Made by a program: the position numbers and the translations under genes
Notes under the pieces: generated by a model
What the model saw: the letters and a program-made list of their open reading frames with translations, nothing else
The model's database searches: none
What the model was told of the DNA's origin: nothing
Shown here: positions 33,970-43,144 of the stretch, one piece after another
Position numbering within the stretch: the first letter of the stretch is position 1
How the letters are laid out: each line of letters opens with the position of its first letter
Assembly: GCF_965223525.1 (NCBI RefSeq)
Contig: NZ_CBDCWX010000005.1
Span: forward strand, 806,001-870,000
Length of the DNA: 64,000 bases
From: Leptofilum sp965223525
GTDB lineage: Bacteria > Chloroflexota > Anaerolineae > Promineifilales > Promineifilaceae
Reading direction: 5' to 3'

Positions 33970-34560
33970 ATGGACACAAAGTTTCGTTGTGACTGGTGTG
34001 GCACCACCGATCCGCTGTATATTCGCTACCACGACGAAGAGTGGGGCGTTCCCATTTACGATAACCAACTGCTGTTTGCCAAACTCATTTTGGACGGCGC
34101 GCAGGCTGGGTTGAGCTGGATTACCATTTTGCGTAAGCGGGAAAATTATTGGGCAGCCTTTGACCAGTTCGATCCCGAAAAAATCGCCCGTTACGACGAA
34201 GCCAAAATTGCCGAACTGCTGCAAAATCCAGGGATTGTACGCAATCGGCTCAAGGTGCAATCGGCCGTAAAAAATGCGCGGGGGTATCTGGACATCATGG
34301 AGAAGGAAGGTTCGTTTAGCCGCTTCTTGTGGGATTTTGTAGACGGCCGTCCCATCCAAAATAGGTGGCGCAGTATGGAGGAAGTTCCAGCAGAAACGGC
34401 CGTTTCCCAAGCCATGTCTAAAGTCCTCAAAAAACGAGGCTTCAGCTTCGTTGGTCCCACCATCGTTTACGCTTTTATGCAAGCGGTTGGATTTTGTAAT
34501 GATCATTTAGTGACATGTTTCAGACATCAAGAATGTAAAGATTTAGCGAATCAATTTTGA
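33970..34560 (+). CDS. tag: DNA-3-methyladenine glycosylase I
   Basis: This 196-residue base-excision repair enzyme removes 3-methyladenine. The N-terminus carries the zinc-ligand and substrate motifs CDWCGTTDPLYIRYHDEEWG (residues about 7-26), and the family core AGLSWITILRKRENYWAAFD follows. NDHLVTC near the C-terminus gives the other zinc ligands. The catalytic Glu38 of E. coli Tag (LEGQQAGLSW) is Asp here (LDGAQAGLSW), a conservative change I believe is shared by many homologues. Ribosome site GAGGAGA is present. The PucR gene begins 27 bases after its stop. Confidence 0.95.
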   Translation: MDTKFRCDWCGTTDPLYIRYHDEEWGVPIYDNQLLFAKLILDGAQAGLSWITILRKRENYWAAFDQFDPEKIARYDEAKIAELLQNPGIVRNRLKVQSAVKNARGYLDIMEKEGSFSRFLWDFVDGRPIQNRWRSMEEVPAETAVSQAMSKVLKKRGFSFVGPTIVYAFMQAVGFCNDHLVTCFRHQECKDLANQF

Positions 34561-34587
34561 TCCCAAAGCCGTAGGGATGAATAGATT

Positions 34588-36210
34588 ATGGCCATTACTG
34601 TTAGGCAGGCTTTGAATATTGGCGGGCTACAAAAAGGGCGGCTGCTGGCCGGGAGCAAACACCTGGATCGCATTATAAATCACGTCAATATTTTAGAGGC
34701 GCCTTGGGAGCCATTCTGGGAAACACAAGACCACCTTTTCTTAACCAGCTTTTACGCCTTACGCGACAACACTTCTTTGCAGATTAAAAGTATCCAAGGG
34801 TTGGCCGAGCAAGGTTGCGCGGCTCTGGTCTTTCAGAAGGGAATTCAAGATATTTTAGACCCCTTGGTTGTCCAACAGGCAGAGGAATCAGGTTTGCCAC
34901 TGATCGAGGTGGAAGAATCCGTTGCTTATCCAGAAATCATCACCCCACTTGTACAAGCCATTTCGCGAGAAAAAACGTATCTTCTGCAACGCTCACAAGA
35001 AATCCACCAGCGCTTGACTGGGCTAATTTTAGGCGGGGATGGCTTGCAGGCTGTTGCAGATGCGCTGCATGAACTGATTAACCGACCGGTTGCTTTTGTT
35101 AACGGCTGGGGCGATTTGTTGGCCGGTGCGCCACAAGTAAATAGCGATAATCTTTTACAAGAAATATTGCAGTTTGCGCGTCCAGGGCTGGTTTGGAACA
35201 AAGCAAGCGGCTGCTGGCTTGTACCGCTGGTTACGGGTAAGCAGAATGAGATTGATGGATTTGTGTTGGTATGGGATGCTGAGCAAAGTGCGAACCAGTT
35301 GGATCTAACGGCCATTGAGCAAGCTGCAACGGTTGCCTCGCTAGAGCTGGCAAAACAGCGAGCCGTGCTGGAAACTGAACGACGGCTCAAACGAGACTTT
35401 TTAGAAGATATGCTCACCGGTGAGCATCATTCGGTGGAGGCACTGCTGGCACGGGGCCGGTCGCTAGGCTGGGATTTGCAGCACAAGCGCGTTGTTATGT
35501 TGGTAGATTTAAATGAGTTTGAAGCATATTATTTGCGCCATTTGGAGAAAGGAGAAGCACATTTTCAGCACATCAAACAGCGGTTTTTGCGCGGGGTCTC
35601 GCGCGTTGTTGCGGGGGAGAATCCGTTGAGTATTGTGGTGGAGCGCAGCGACAGCATTGTGGTGATGCCCCATTTTGCAGCAGAGATACCTTTGACGCAG
35701 GCGCAGCGTGCCACCCATGCACTGGCGGAAAGAATTTGTGCTGGTCTGCCAGAAACGCTGAACGAACTGTCTGTTTCCGTTGCCATTGGCAATTTTTATG
35801 ATGAGGTGGTGCGCCTGCGCCACAGTTTTGAAGAGGCAACGGCCGCTTTAGAGATCCGCCTGCACTTAGGTAACCCAGAAGCGATAATTTGGTATGAAGA
35901 TGTTGCGCTGTATGTGCTGCTCAAGCGTTTTTCCGACCAATCTGAAGTGAACCGCTGGCGGGAGCAAATTTTGGGGCGGCTTATCATTTATGATCAAAAT
36001 AACGACACGGAATTGATAAAAACGCTGGAAACTTATTTCGACGCTAATCAGAATTCGCAGCAGGCGGCTCGCGATTTGTTCGTTCATCCCAAAACTTTGA
36101 AATACCGCCTACGCCGCATTGAAGAAATTTTAGGCATCAACCCATTCAAGGGCGATCGGCAATTGGCTTTCTATCTTGCCACGAAGCTAACACATCTGCA
36201 TAAATCATAA
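34588..36210 (+). CDS. PucR-family transcriptional regulator
   Basis: This 540-residue regulator has the N-terminal PucR domain (ITVRQALNIGGLQKGRLLAG onward, about residues 3-125), a middle GGDEF-like CdaR region, and a C-terminal PucR-type helix-turn-helix (QAARDLFVHPKTLKYRLRRI near 493-512). PucR in Bacillus controls purine catabolism and CdaR-type relatives control sugar diacid use. Here it stands directly before a DUF917 - peptide ABC transporter - DUF917 - aminopeptidase cluster, so it probably regulates that. Ribosome site is weak. Confidence 0.87.
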   Translation: MAITVRQALNIGGLQKGRLLAGSKHLDRIINHVNILEAPWEPFWETQDHLFLTSFYALRDNTSLQIKSIQGLAEQGCAALVFQKGIQDILDPLVVQQAEESGLPLIEVEESVAYPEIITPLVQAISREKTYLLQRSQEIHQRLTGLILGGDGLQAVADALHELINRPVAFVNGWGDLLAGAPQVNSDNLLQEILQFARPGLVWNKASGCWLVPLVTGKQNEIDGFVLVWDAEQSANQLDLTAIEQAATVASLELAKQRAVLETERRLKRDFLEDMLTGEHHSVEALLARGRSLGWDLQHKRVVMLVDLNEFEAYYLRHLEKGEAHFQHIKQRFLRGVSRVVAGENPLSIVVERSDSIVVMPHFAAEIPLTQAQRATHALAERICAGLPETLNELSVSVAIGNFYDEVVRLRHSFEEATAALEIRLHLGNPEAIIWYEDVALYVLLKRFSDQSEVNRWREQILGRLIIYDQNNDTELIKTLETYFDANQNSQQAARDLFVHPKTLKYRLRRIEEILGINPFKGDRQLAFYLATKLTHLHKS

Positions 36211-36225
36211 CCTCCTCCTATTTGA

Positions 36226-36317
36226 TTTATCCATTGTGGATAAACAGCCTCTTTCTTTTTCATCTTTGTTCCCCGTAGACGGCTTGCAATTGATTATTTA
36301 TCCTTTTATTAAGGATA
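36226..36317. promoter_or_regulatory. Two TTTATCC palindromes upstream of the DUF917/dpp operon
   Basis: TTTATCCA-TTG-TGGATAAA (36226-36244) is a perfect 19-base palindrome. A second related palindrome, TATCCTT-TTATT-AAGGATA, lies at 36299-36317. They are about 73 bases apart (same side of the helix roughly every seven turns) in the gap between pucR and the DUF917 gene. A pair of operators, most simply for PucR, is inferred. TGTGGATAA within the first also equals a DnaA box, probably by chance. Confidence 0.5.
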
Positions 36318-36347
36318 GCTGGCCGTTTTTGGCAAACGAGGAGAAGG

Positions 36348-37355
36348 ATGAACCTGAAAACCAATTTAGACGCATTGACCATGGAAACGGCCGTTCTTGG
36401 CGGTGCCGTTTTGGGAGGTGGCGGAGGCGGTAAGCTGGAAGATGGTTTGCATCTTGGCGCATTGGCAACGGCTCAAGGGGGTGCCTGCCTCTTAGATTCA
36501 GCCAGCTTGCCCCAAATGATTGTGGCAGCCGTAATGCCGGTTTACACATCGAGCCATCAGACGCATCAAATTGACCCCATTCAAATCCATTGTGCCCTGG
36601 AAACACTGCAACATGAATTAGGAACGGCCGTTTCCGGTCTCGTCAGCGGCGGCTCAGGGGCTGTTGAAACGATGATCGGCTGGGAATTGTCTGCCTATTC
36701 GAACATTCCTTTGCTGGATGCCTGCGTGCCAGCCACATTCCATCCTGCTGCATTGCAAAATTTATTGCTCTTTTTGTGCGAAACGGCCGTTTCCCAAAGG
36801 TTCACAATTTGCCTTGTAAACAATCACCAACAAGCTCAAATCTGGAACGGCCAACCAACACAACTATTGCAACAGTTGACCGCTTTGCCCCCCGATGCAA
36901 CTTACATTGCGGCCGTTGGGCCACTATCGCCAACAGCCCTAACCTGCCAAGCAAGCAAATCGTCTATAAGCGATGCCTTGCGAATTGGGCAACTGTTACT
37001 GGCTACCAATGACAATGGCGGCGAGGATACCATTGTCGCTTTGCAAACAATTTTGCCAACCCAATTCTCCACCTTTGCATCGGTAACTGAGATTAGCTGG
37101 CACGGGCAAGGGCAGGAAGCTTACGGCCTCATCCACATGCGCGATGTAGCCAATCGGCAACTGCAATTAACGTATGGCCAGCGGTACACAAAGCTGAGCG
37201 TTGACAACAAGAAAATTGCCGCATTTCCCGATTTGATCATTACCCTGGGTACGTTAGGCACCCCGCTGACGGGTGAGGAGGTGTTTTTGGGACAAGATTT
37301 GTATTTAATAGTGGCCCGGCAAGAACGGCCGCTTCGTAACTGCTTATCCATTTAA
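36348..37355 (+). CDS. DUF917-family protein (first copy)
   Basis: This 335-residue protein carries the DUF917 hallmark, a glycine-rich start with LGGAVLGGGGGGKLEDGLHLGA-like sequence near residues 17-37, and conserved VSGGSGAVETMIGWELSAY near 98-116. The family is described in databases as an S-methyl-thiohydantoin desulfurase-type domain and often accompanies hydantoinase-like genes and transporters. Precise activity here is unknown. It is shorter than the second copy at 43145 and diverges in its C-terminal half. It starts the transporter operon (GAGGAGAAGG upstream), 19 bases before the binding-protein gene. Confidence 0.78.
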   Translation: MNLKTNLDALTMETAVLGGAVLGGGGGGKLEDGLHLGALATAQGGACLLDSASLPQMIVAAVMPVYTSSHQTHQIDPIQIHCALETLQHELGTAVSGLVSGGSGAVETMIGWELSAYSNIPLLDACVPATFHPAALQNLLLFLCETAVSQRFTICLVNNHQQAQIWNGQPTQLLQQLTALPPDATYIAAVGPLSPTALTCQASKSSISDALRIGQLLLATNDNGGEDTIVALQTILPTQFSTFASVTEISWHGQGQEAYGLIHMRDVANRQLQLTYGQRYTKLSVDNKKIAAFPDLIITLGTLGTPLTGEEVFLGQDLYLIVARQERPLRNCLSI

Positions 37356-37374
37356 TTCACACGAGGAGAGGAAA

Positions 37375-38991
37375 ATGAAATCTAAACGATTTTGGTTTAT
37401 TCTATTGACTGTTTTGCTGATAACGGCCGTCCTAACAGCCTGCGGCGGAAGTGAACCCGCTGAGGAAGACCAACCCGCCACCACAGCAGAAGAAACAGAA
37501 CAAGAAGCAGCACCCGATCAAAACATTTTTGTCTATGCCAGCACCACCAGCTACCCAGACATAAATCCCGCCACCAGCTTTTCCAACGACTCCCTCATCA
37601 CGTCCAACTGCTATGAAACCCTGACCTTCTACAACGCACCAGGGAGCACCGAGGTAATCTCACCAAAACTGGCTGAAAGCTGGGAAGTAAATGAAGACAA
37701 CACGGTTTGGACCTTCAAGATTCGCGAAGGTGTTACCTTCCATGATGGCGAACCCCTCAACGCCGAAGCTGTAAAAAGCGCCATTGAGAATACCATAGAA
37801 ATTGGCGCAAGTGCGTCTTATATTTGGGCACCGGTTGAATCTATTGAAGTGGTTGATGAATACAACGTGCAGTTCAATTTAATCTATTCCGCACCAATGG
37901 ATTTGATAGCCTCATCCGGTTATGCTGCCTGGATTTACAGCATGAAGGCGTACAATGAAAATGGTGCAGACTGGTTCAATGAGGGCAACTGTGCCGGAAC
38001 CGGCCCCTATATAATTGACAGTTATGAACGCGGCTCTCGCCTCATCATGACCCGCAACGAGGATTATTGGGGTGGTTGGTCTGATGGTCAGTTCGATACG
38101 GCCGTATTCGAAATCGTCGAAGACCCCGTGGTACGGCAACAAAAAATTGAAGCCGGGACGGCTGATTTTACGTATGAAGTCCCGTCAGATAACCTCGCCA
38201 CCCTCGATAGCCGTGACGACATCACAGTCTTTACCAATCCCTCCTTCCAAAACTTGGTTGGCTTATTCAACACCCAAAAACCGCCGCTAGATGACGCACT
38301 TGTCCGTCAGGCACTCTCCTATACATTCCCCTACGAGCAATTTATCACTGCCATCATGGGCAACCGAGCCGTTCAGGCACGCGGCCCAGTGCCAGGTGGC
38401 ATCTGGGGGCACAACGCTGATATGCTGCAATACAATCACGATATGGACAAAGCCCGCGAACTGCTCGCTGAAGCCGGATACGCCGACGGCGGATTCGATT
38501 TACTCTTCACCTACGCCACAGGCGACTTAGAAGAACAGCAGATTGGAGAACTGTGGAAAGCAGAATTGGCCACGCTCGGCATCAACCTGGAATTGCAGGC
38601 CATGACCTGGGAAGCTCAATGGGAGCTAGGCCAATCAGACCCACAAAATGCCCAAGACGTTTTCGTCATGTACTGGTGGCCCGATTACGTCACGCCAACC
38701 ACATTCCTCTTCAACATGTTCCTCACCGAAGAAGAAACATTGTTCAACCTCGGATATTACAGCAATCCTGAATTTGACGATTTAGTGTTAGAAGCAGATG
38801 CTATCTCCGGCAGCGATCAGGAAGAAGCGGCCAACCTCTTTGGCCATGCACAAGAAATACTCGTAAACGATGCTGCTGCCATGTTCTTTTACGATTTAGC
38901 AAATACCCACCTTGCCCGCTCTGACATAAATGGCTATGTGGACAATCCCGCCTACCCGCATGTGGTCTTTGTTTACGATCTGAGCCGATAA
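37375..38991 (+). CDS. Peptide-type ABC transporter binding lipoprotein (DppA/OppA family)
   Basis: This 538-residue solute-binding protein of family 5 (SBP_bac_5) has a lipobox LTACGG near residues 20-25 and an acidic linker. The characteristic WEVNEDNTVWTFKIREGVTF segment is near 103-122 with HDGEPLNAEAVKSAIE after it. It delivers its ligand to the permeases encoded downstream. This family binds peptides, but also nickel, opines and heterocyclic compounds, and the DUF917 neighbours suggest a non-standard substrate. Length is normal. A perfect hairpin follows the stop. Confidence 0.9.
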   Translation: MKSKRFWFILLTVLLITAVLTACGGSEPAEEDQPATTAEETEQEAAPDQNIFVYASTTSYPDINPATSFSNDSLITSNCYETLTFYNAPGSTEVISPKLAESWEVNEDNTVWTFKIREGVTFHDGEPLNAEAVKSAIENTIEIGASASYIWAPVESIEVVDEYNVQFNLIYSAPMDLIASSGYAAWIYSMKAYNENGADWFNEGNCAGTGPYIIDSYERGSRLIMTRNEDYWGGWSDGQFDTAVFEIVEDPVVRQQKIEAGTADFTYEVPSDNLATLDSRDDITVFTNPSFQNLVGLFNTQKPPLDDALVRQALSYTFPYEQFITAIMGNRAVQARGPVPGGIWGHNADMLQYNHDMDKARELLAEAGYADGGFDLLFTYATGDLEEQQIGELWKAELATLGINLELQAMTWEAQWELGQSDPQNAQDVFVMYWWPDYVTPTTFLFNMFLTEEETLFNLGYYSNPEFDDLVLEADAISGSDQEEAANLFGHAQEILVNDAAAMFFYDLANTHLARSDINGYVDNPAYPHVVFVYDLSR

Positions 38992-39006
38992 ACCCTGTAA
39001 GCAATA

Positions 39007-39035
39007 TCCCCCGGAGGGGTGGCACCTCCGGGGGA
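39007..39035 (+). terminator. Perfect hairpin after the peptide-binding-protein gene
   Basis: TCCCCCGGAGG (39007-39017) pairs with CCTCCGGGGGA (39025-39035) around GGTGGCA, an 11-base very GC-rich stem without a T run. It occupies the same place in this operon as the hairpin at 6159-6185 in the sugar operon. Confidence 0.65.
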
Positions 39036-39068
39036 ATGGCATCGTCCCAGAGAACCAAGGAGAAAAGC

Positions 39069-40091
39069 ATGCAGCGAATTGAATTTATTATCAAGCGATT
39101 GGGCCTTGCCATTTTTGTCCTTCTTGCTGTCTCAATCATGACCTTTTTCATTGCCCGCGTCGTGCCATCGAACCCAGCGGCAGCTTGGGTAGGCCCACGC
39201 CCGACCCAAGAGCAAATTGACCAAGCCACCATTGAATTAGGCCTAGACAAGCCGCTCTACGTGCAATACCAACGGTATATGTCATCTCTGCTGCGTGGCG
39301 ATTTAGGCACATCAGTCACCACTCGACAACCAATTCTTAGCGACATTCAGGTTTTCCTGCCTGCTACATTAGAGTTGGTCTTGGCAAGCATCTTGATGGC
39401 TGTTGTTCTTGGCGTGCCGCTTGGTGTTTTGTCAGGGGCAAACAAAGGGAAAGTGCTCGATCATTTAACGCGCTTTTTCTCAATTGCAGGCGTATCCATG
39501 CCCGCGTTTTGGCTAGGTTTAATCTTACAGCTTCTGTTTTTCAGTTGGTTGGGGCTGCTCCCCTTAGGCGGGCGCATTTCCACCGAGGTCTCAATTAACA
39601 GCCCAATTACCACACTAACTGGCTTCAATTTGATTGATTCACTCTTAACCGGCAATTGGGTCGCCTTTGGCGACACCTTGCGCCATATCATCCTCCCTGC
39701 CTTTGTATTAGCAACCTATCCAATTGGCCTCACCATCCGCATGCTCCGCTCCAGCATGATTGAAGTGTTGAGCGAAAAGTATATTCTTGCTGCAGAAATT
39801 TCAGGCGTTCCGCGACGTACAATCCTTTTTAAATTGGCACTTAAAAATGCAATTACGCCTGCTCTTAATGCGCTGGGGCTTTCCTTTGTCTTTTCCTTGA
39901 CTGGTGCAATTTTGGTGGAAATTATCTTTTCTTGGCCAGGGTTAGGCACTTATGTTACCAACGCGGTACTCAGCGTTGATTTTCCAGTCATTGTCTCCGT
40001 TACCCTCATTGTTACCGTTTTTTACGTATTGATTAATCTGATTATTGACATCACTCAGGCTGTCTTAGACCCAAGAGTGGTTTTGCAATAG
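39069..40091 (+). CDS. Peptide-type ABC transporter permease (DppB-like)
   Basis: This 340-residue inner-membrane permease has an N-terminal membrane segment (LGLAIFVLLAVSIMTFFIARVVPSNPA region), the family feature GLDKPLYVQYQRYMSSLLRGDLGTS near 60-84, and the EAA loop EISGVPRRTILFKLALKNAI near 240-259. The DppB/OppB family forms a heterodimer with the DppC protein next to it. ATG 39069 has AAGGAGAAAAGC upstream, better than the in-frame ATG at 39036, which would lie in the hairpin region. Confidence 0.92.
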   Translation: MQRIEFIIKRLGLAIFVLLAVSIMTFFIARVVPSNPAAAWVGPRPTQEQIDQATIELGLDKPLYVQYQRYMSSLLRGDLGTSVTTRQPILSDIQVFLPATLELVLASILMAVVLGVPLGVLSGANKGKVLDHLTRFFSIAGVSMPAFWLGLILQLLFFSWLGLLPLGGRISTEVSINSPITTLTGFNLIDSLLTGNWVAFGDTLRHIILPAFVLATYPIGLTIRMLRSSMIEVLSEKYILAAEISGVPRRTILFKLALKNAITPALNALGLSFVFSLTGAILVEIIFSWPGLGTYVTNAVLSVDFPVIVSVTLIVTVFYVLINLIIDITQAVLDPRVVLQ

Positions 40092-40136
40092 GCGTCGGTG
40101 GCGTTTTTATAACGGTCACTTTTAAGGAGAATTCTC

Positions 40137-41048
40137 ATGTCTGCTGCTGTTAACCCCGCTGATGTCCCTACTGAACAACCGCCAGCTAAACGCGTCAGCG
40201 AATATCATCTGATGTGGCGTGCGTTTCGGCGCGATCCGCTGGCTGTCGTTAGTCTGATTATTCTGCTAGTATTTGTTTTAGGCGCTATTTTCGCCCCTTG
40301 GCTGACGCCTTACTCAGCTCAAGGTTTAGGAGACCCAAATATTTTAGAGAAATTTGTGTCTCCAAATGGAGACCACCTTTTAGGTACGGATTATTTAGGA
40401 CGTGATGTGCTGGCTCGTGTTTTGTATGGGGGGCGCACCTCCTTGAGCATTGGCTTTCTGGTGGTCTTTTTTGCCGCCATCATCGGCATTCCGTTGGGTG
40501 CGGTTGCTGGATACTTTGGTGGCTGGGTTGATAATTTGCTGATGCGTGTCACGGATGTTTTTCTGGCATTTCCGCCACTGCTACTGGCAATTGCCTTAGC
40601 CGCAGCCCTGGGAGCCAGCTTCATAAATACCATGATTGCCATCTCTTTTACCTGGTGGCCCTGGTATGCACGGCTAGTACGGGCGCAAACCCTCTCTTTA
40701 CGTCAGCGTTATTTCATTGAGGCCGCCCGCAGCGTGGGTGTGTCGAATTGGAAAATTATAACGACCCACATTTTGCCAAATGTATTAACACCAGTTTTAG
40801 TCCAGATAACGCTGGATATGGGTGGCGCGATTCTCACCGGGGCGGCGATTAGTTTTATTGGCCTTGGCGTGCAGCCGCCCACGGCCGATTGGGGTCAAAT
40901 GATCAGCATTGGTCGCATCTACTTCATTGAGCGGCCCTGGTATGCTGGGTCTGCTGGTGTCTCTATCTTTCTTGTGGTTTTGGCGTTCAACTTGATTGGT
41001 GACACGGTTCGCGATGTGCTGGACCCACGCACAAGGAGGTCTGCCTGA
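40137..41048 (+). CDS. Peptide-type ABC transporter permease (DppC-like)
   Basis: This 303-residue inner-membrane permease has the OppC_N region (RRDPLAVVSLIILLVFVLGA, residues about 30-49), the LLGTDYLGRDVLARVLYGGR motif near 80-99 and the EAA loop EAARSVGVSNWKIITTHILP near 198-217. These identify the DppC/OppC half. The stop codon overlaps the ATG of the ATPase gene by one base (TGATG), indicating translational coupling. AAGGAGA precedes the start. Confidence 0.93.
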   Translation: MSAAVNPADVPTEQPPAKRVSEYHLMWRAFRRDPLAVVSLIILLVFVLGAIFAPWLTPYSAQGLGDPNILEKFVSPNGDHLLGTDYLGRDVLARVLYGGRTSLSIGFLVVFFAAIIGIPLGAVAGYFGGWVDNLLMRVTDVFLAFPPLLLAIALAAALGASFINTMIAISFTWWPWYARLVRAQTLSLRQRYFIEAARSVGVSNWKIITTHILPNVLTPVLVQITLDMGGAILTGAAISFIGLGVQPPTADWGQMISIGRIYFIERPWYAGSAGVSIFLVVLAFNLIGDTVRDVLDPRTRRSA

Positions 41049-42031
41049 TGCCGACGCCTATTCTTTCGATTGAAGATTTACATATTCATTTTGATACCTA
41101 TTCGGGGAAAGCTCACGCTGTCAATGGAATGTCCTTTGAGATTATGCCGGGGGAAATTTTTGGCCTGGTTGGTGAATCGGGCTGTGGCAAATCGTTAACT
41201 AGCTTGGCGGCGTTGCGAATGGTGCGACCACCGGGGCGCGTGGTGAACGGCCGTATTCGCTTCCAGGGTCAGGACATCATGCAAAAAAGTGAAGCTGAAA
41301 TGAATGAAATACGGGGCGGTCAAATTGCCATGATATTCCAAAATCCGACAGCCTCACTCAACCCCGTATTTACTGTTGGCAACCAAATTATGCGCTTGCT
41401 GGACCTGCACACAGACCTGGACAAAACCCAGGCAAAAGAACGCGCCCTCCATTTGTTCGAGCTGGTTGGCTTGCCTAACCCACAGCGTATTTTTGAAGCC
41501 TATCCTTTCAATTTAAGCGGCGGGATGCAGCAGCGCGTCATGATTGCAATGGCCCTTTCTTCAGAGGCTAGGCTATTGATTGCAGATGAGCCAACCACAG
41601 CACTCGATGTAACGATTCAGGCACAAATTTTGTCGCTTTTAACCGAACTGCGCGAGAAAGAAAACCTCTCTATTCTTTTTATCACTCATGACTTGGGGGT
41701 GGTGGCTGAAACCTGCGACCGAGTTGGCGTGGCCTATGCTGGTCGCATTGTGGAGATTGGCTCAATTGACGATGTTTTGTACGAAACAAAACATCCATAC
41801 ACTAAGGGTTTGTTAGGCGCAATGCCCGATTTGATCCCTCATGGGCAACCGTTGCAGGTGATTAGTGGCTCCGTTCCCGATGGTCTGAATCCAGTGGCAG
41901 GCTGCCCATTTCATCCACGATGCCCTGACGTGATGGACGTTTGTCGTACCCATGAGTCGCCATTCATCAGCGTCGGCGAGAATACTCATCTGGCTACCTG
42001 CCATTTGTATGGCAAGGAGGTGGTATCGTGA
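41048..42031 (+). CDS. Peptide-type ABC transporter ATPase (DppD-like)
   Basis: This 327-residue ATPase has Walker A GESGCGKS near residues 38-45, the Q-loop at MIFQNPTASLNP, the signature LSGGMQQRVMIAMAL near 156-170 and Walker B LLIADEPTTALD. The C-terminal oligopeptide domain has the cysteine motif GCPFHPRCPDVMDVC near 287-301, which may hold an iron-sulfur cluster as described for related transporters. It pairs with the DppF-like ATPase that begins within its own stop codon. Confidence 0.94.
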   Translation: MPTPILSIEDLHIHFDTYSGKAHAVNGMSFEIMPGEIFGLVGESGCGKSLTSLAALRMVRPPGRVVNGRIRFQGQDIMQKSEAEMNEIRGGQIAMIFQNPTASLNPVFTVGNQIMRLLDLHTDLDKTQAKERALHLFELVGLPNPQRIFEAYPFNLSGGMQQRVMIAMALSSEARLLIADEPTTALDVTIQAQILSLLTELREKENLSILFITHDLGVVAETCDRVGVAYAGRIVEIGSIDDVLYETKHPYTKGLLGAMPDLIPHGQPLQVISGSVPDGLNPVAGCPFHPRCPDVMDVCRTHESPFISVGENTHLATCHLYGKEVVS

Positions 42032-43032
42032 CAAACGAGGCATTATTGCAGGTTGATAATCTAACCAAAATCTACACATCGCGCAGGGGGTTTTTGTCCC
42101 GCAAGCAAAGAAAAGTCCGCGCTGTAGATAATGTAAATCTGACCATCTTCAAACAAGAAACGATTGGTGTGGTGGGGGAATCGGGCTGCGGCAAAACCAC
42201 CTTGGGTCGCGTAATCATGGGACTGGTGCCATCTACAGCAGGCACCGTACAGTTTGAAGGGCAGGATATGTCTGCCACCAACCGCAAAAAAAGCAGTCAT
42301 CAGCGTGATATGCAGATGGTTTTTCAAAATCCGTACAGCTCTTTTGATCCACGCTTTACGGTGCTTAGATGCGTAGCGGAGCCATTGGTCACGCATACTT
42401 CATTGCGGGGCGACGCATTGGTCAAAGAAGTTCGTCAATTACTAGAGCAGGTTGGGATGCGGGGGCGCATTCTTAATCGCTATACCCATGAATTTAGCGG
42501 TGGGCAACTACAGCGGATTGCCATTGCGCGGGCTTTGGCATTGAAACCCAAATTTATTGTGCTCGATGAACCGACTTCGGCTTTGGATGTGTCTGTGCAG
42601 GCACAAATTATCAATTTATTGCAGCTTTTACAGAAGGAATTGAAGCTGACTTACCTTTTTATCTCGCATGATTTAAGCGTGGTGCGCCACATCAGTGACC
42701 GCATTGCGGTGATGTATTTGGGGAAGATTGTGGAGCTGAACAGCTCGGCAGATATGTTTGCGGGTCAGGCGAAACATCCGTATACGCAGGCTTTGTTAAC
42801 GGCCGTTCCCTCCGTCGCCAAAAATTTACAGCAAAAACGAACCGTTCTCAAAGGTTCCGTACCCGATGCGTCCAACCCGCCTTCCGGCTGTTATTTTCAC
42901 CCCCGTTGCCCGGTAGCGGTTGAACGCTGCAAACATGAAACGCCACTGTTGGTTCGAGGGGGAGAGCAAAGCTGGGCAGCGTGCCATCTGGTTGATGATG
43001 TAAAAGCCAATAAGAATCTTGAACTAAACTGA
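42028..43032 (+). CDS. Peptide-type ABC transporter ATPase (DppF-like)
   Basis: This 334-residue ATPase starts at GTG, overlapping the dppD-like stop by four bases (GTGA), with AAGGAGG upstream. Walker A is GESGCGKTTLG near residue 51, the signature FSGGQLQRIAIARAL near 155-169, and Walker B IVLDEPTSALD. The C-terminal domain has the CYFHPRCPVAVERC motif near 292-305. It completes the five-gene transporter. A CCACAGAG-type inverted repeat follows before the second DUF917 gene. Confidence 0.94.
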   Translation: MTNEALLQVDNLTKIYTSRRGFLSRKQRKVRAVDNVNLTIFKQETIGVVGESGCGKTTLGRVIMGLVPSTAGTVQFEGQDMSATNRKKSSHQRDMQMVFQNPYSSFDPRFTVLRCVAEPLVTHTSLRGDALVKEVRQLLEQVGMRGRILNRYTHEFSGGQLQRIAIARALALKPKFIVLDEPTSALDVSVQAQIINLLQLLQKELKLTYLFISHDLSVVRHISDRIAVMYLGKIVELNSSADMFAGQAKHPYTQALLTAVPSVAKNLQQKRTVLKGSVPDASNPPSGCYFHPRCPVAVERCKHETPLLVRGGEQSWAACHLVDDVKANKNLELN

Positions 43033-43055
43033 GCATTAATTTGGCTTTTACTTGA

Positions 43056-43108
43056 GCAAACCACAGAGAAATCGCATTGCGGTTTTCAAGATCTTTTCTG
43101 TGGTTTGC
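43056..43108. repeat. CCACAGAG-family inverted repeat
   Basis: GCAAACCACAGA (43056-43067) and TCTGTGGTTTGC (43097-43108) are perfect 12-base arms around a 29-base centre, between the DppF-like and second DUF917 genes. No T run follows. It belongs to the family also seen at 11402, 44277, 46845, 50447, 51882 and 59285. Confidence 0.85.
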
Positions 43109-43144
43109 AGAACAGCAAAGCAAAAATTAAGGAGAAACTAAACC

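Noticed and set aside
36236..36244. DnaA box (TGTGGATAA) as a hint of a replication origin
   Set aside because: It is a single box inside a symmetric palindrome with no dnaA or dnaN gene, no box cluster and no AT-rich unwinding region nearby.
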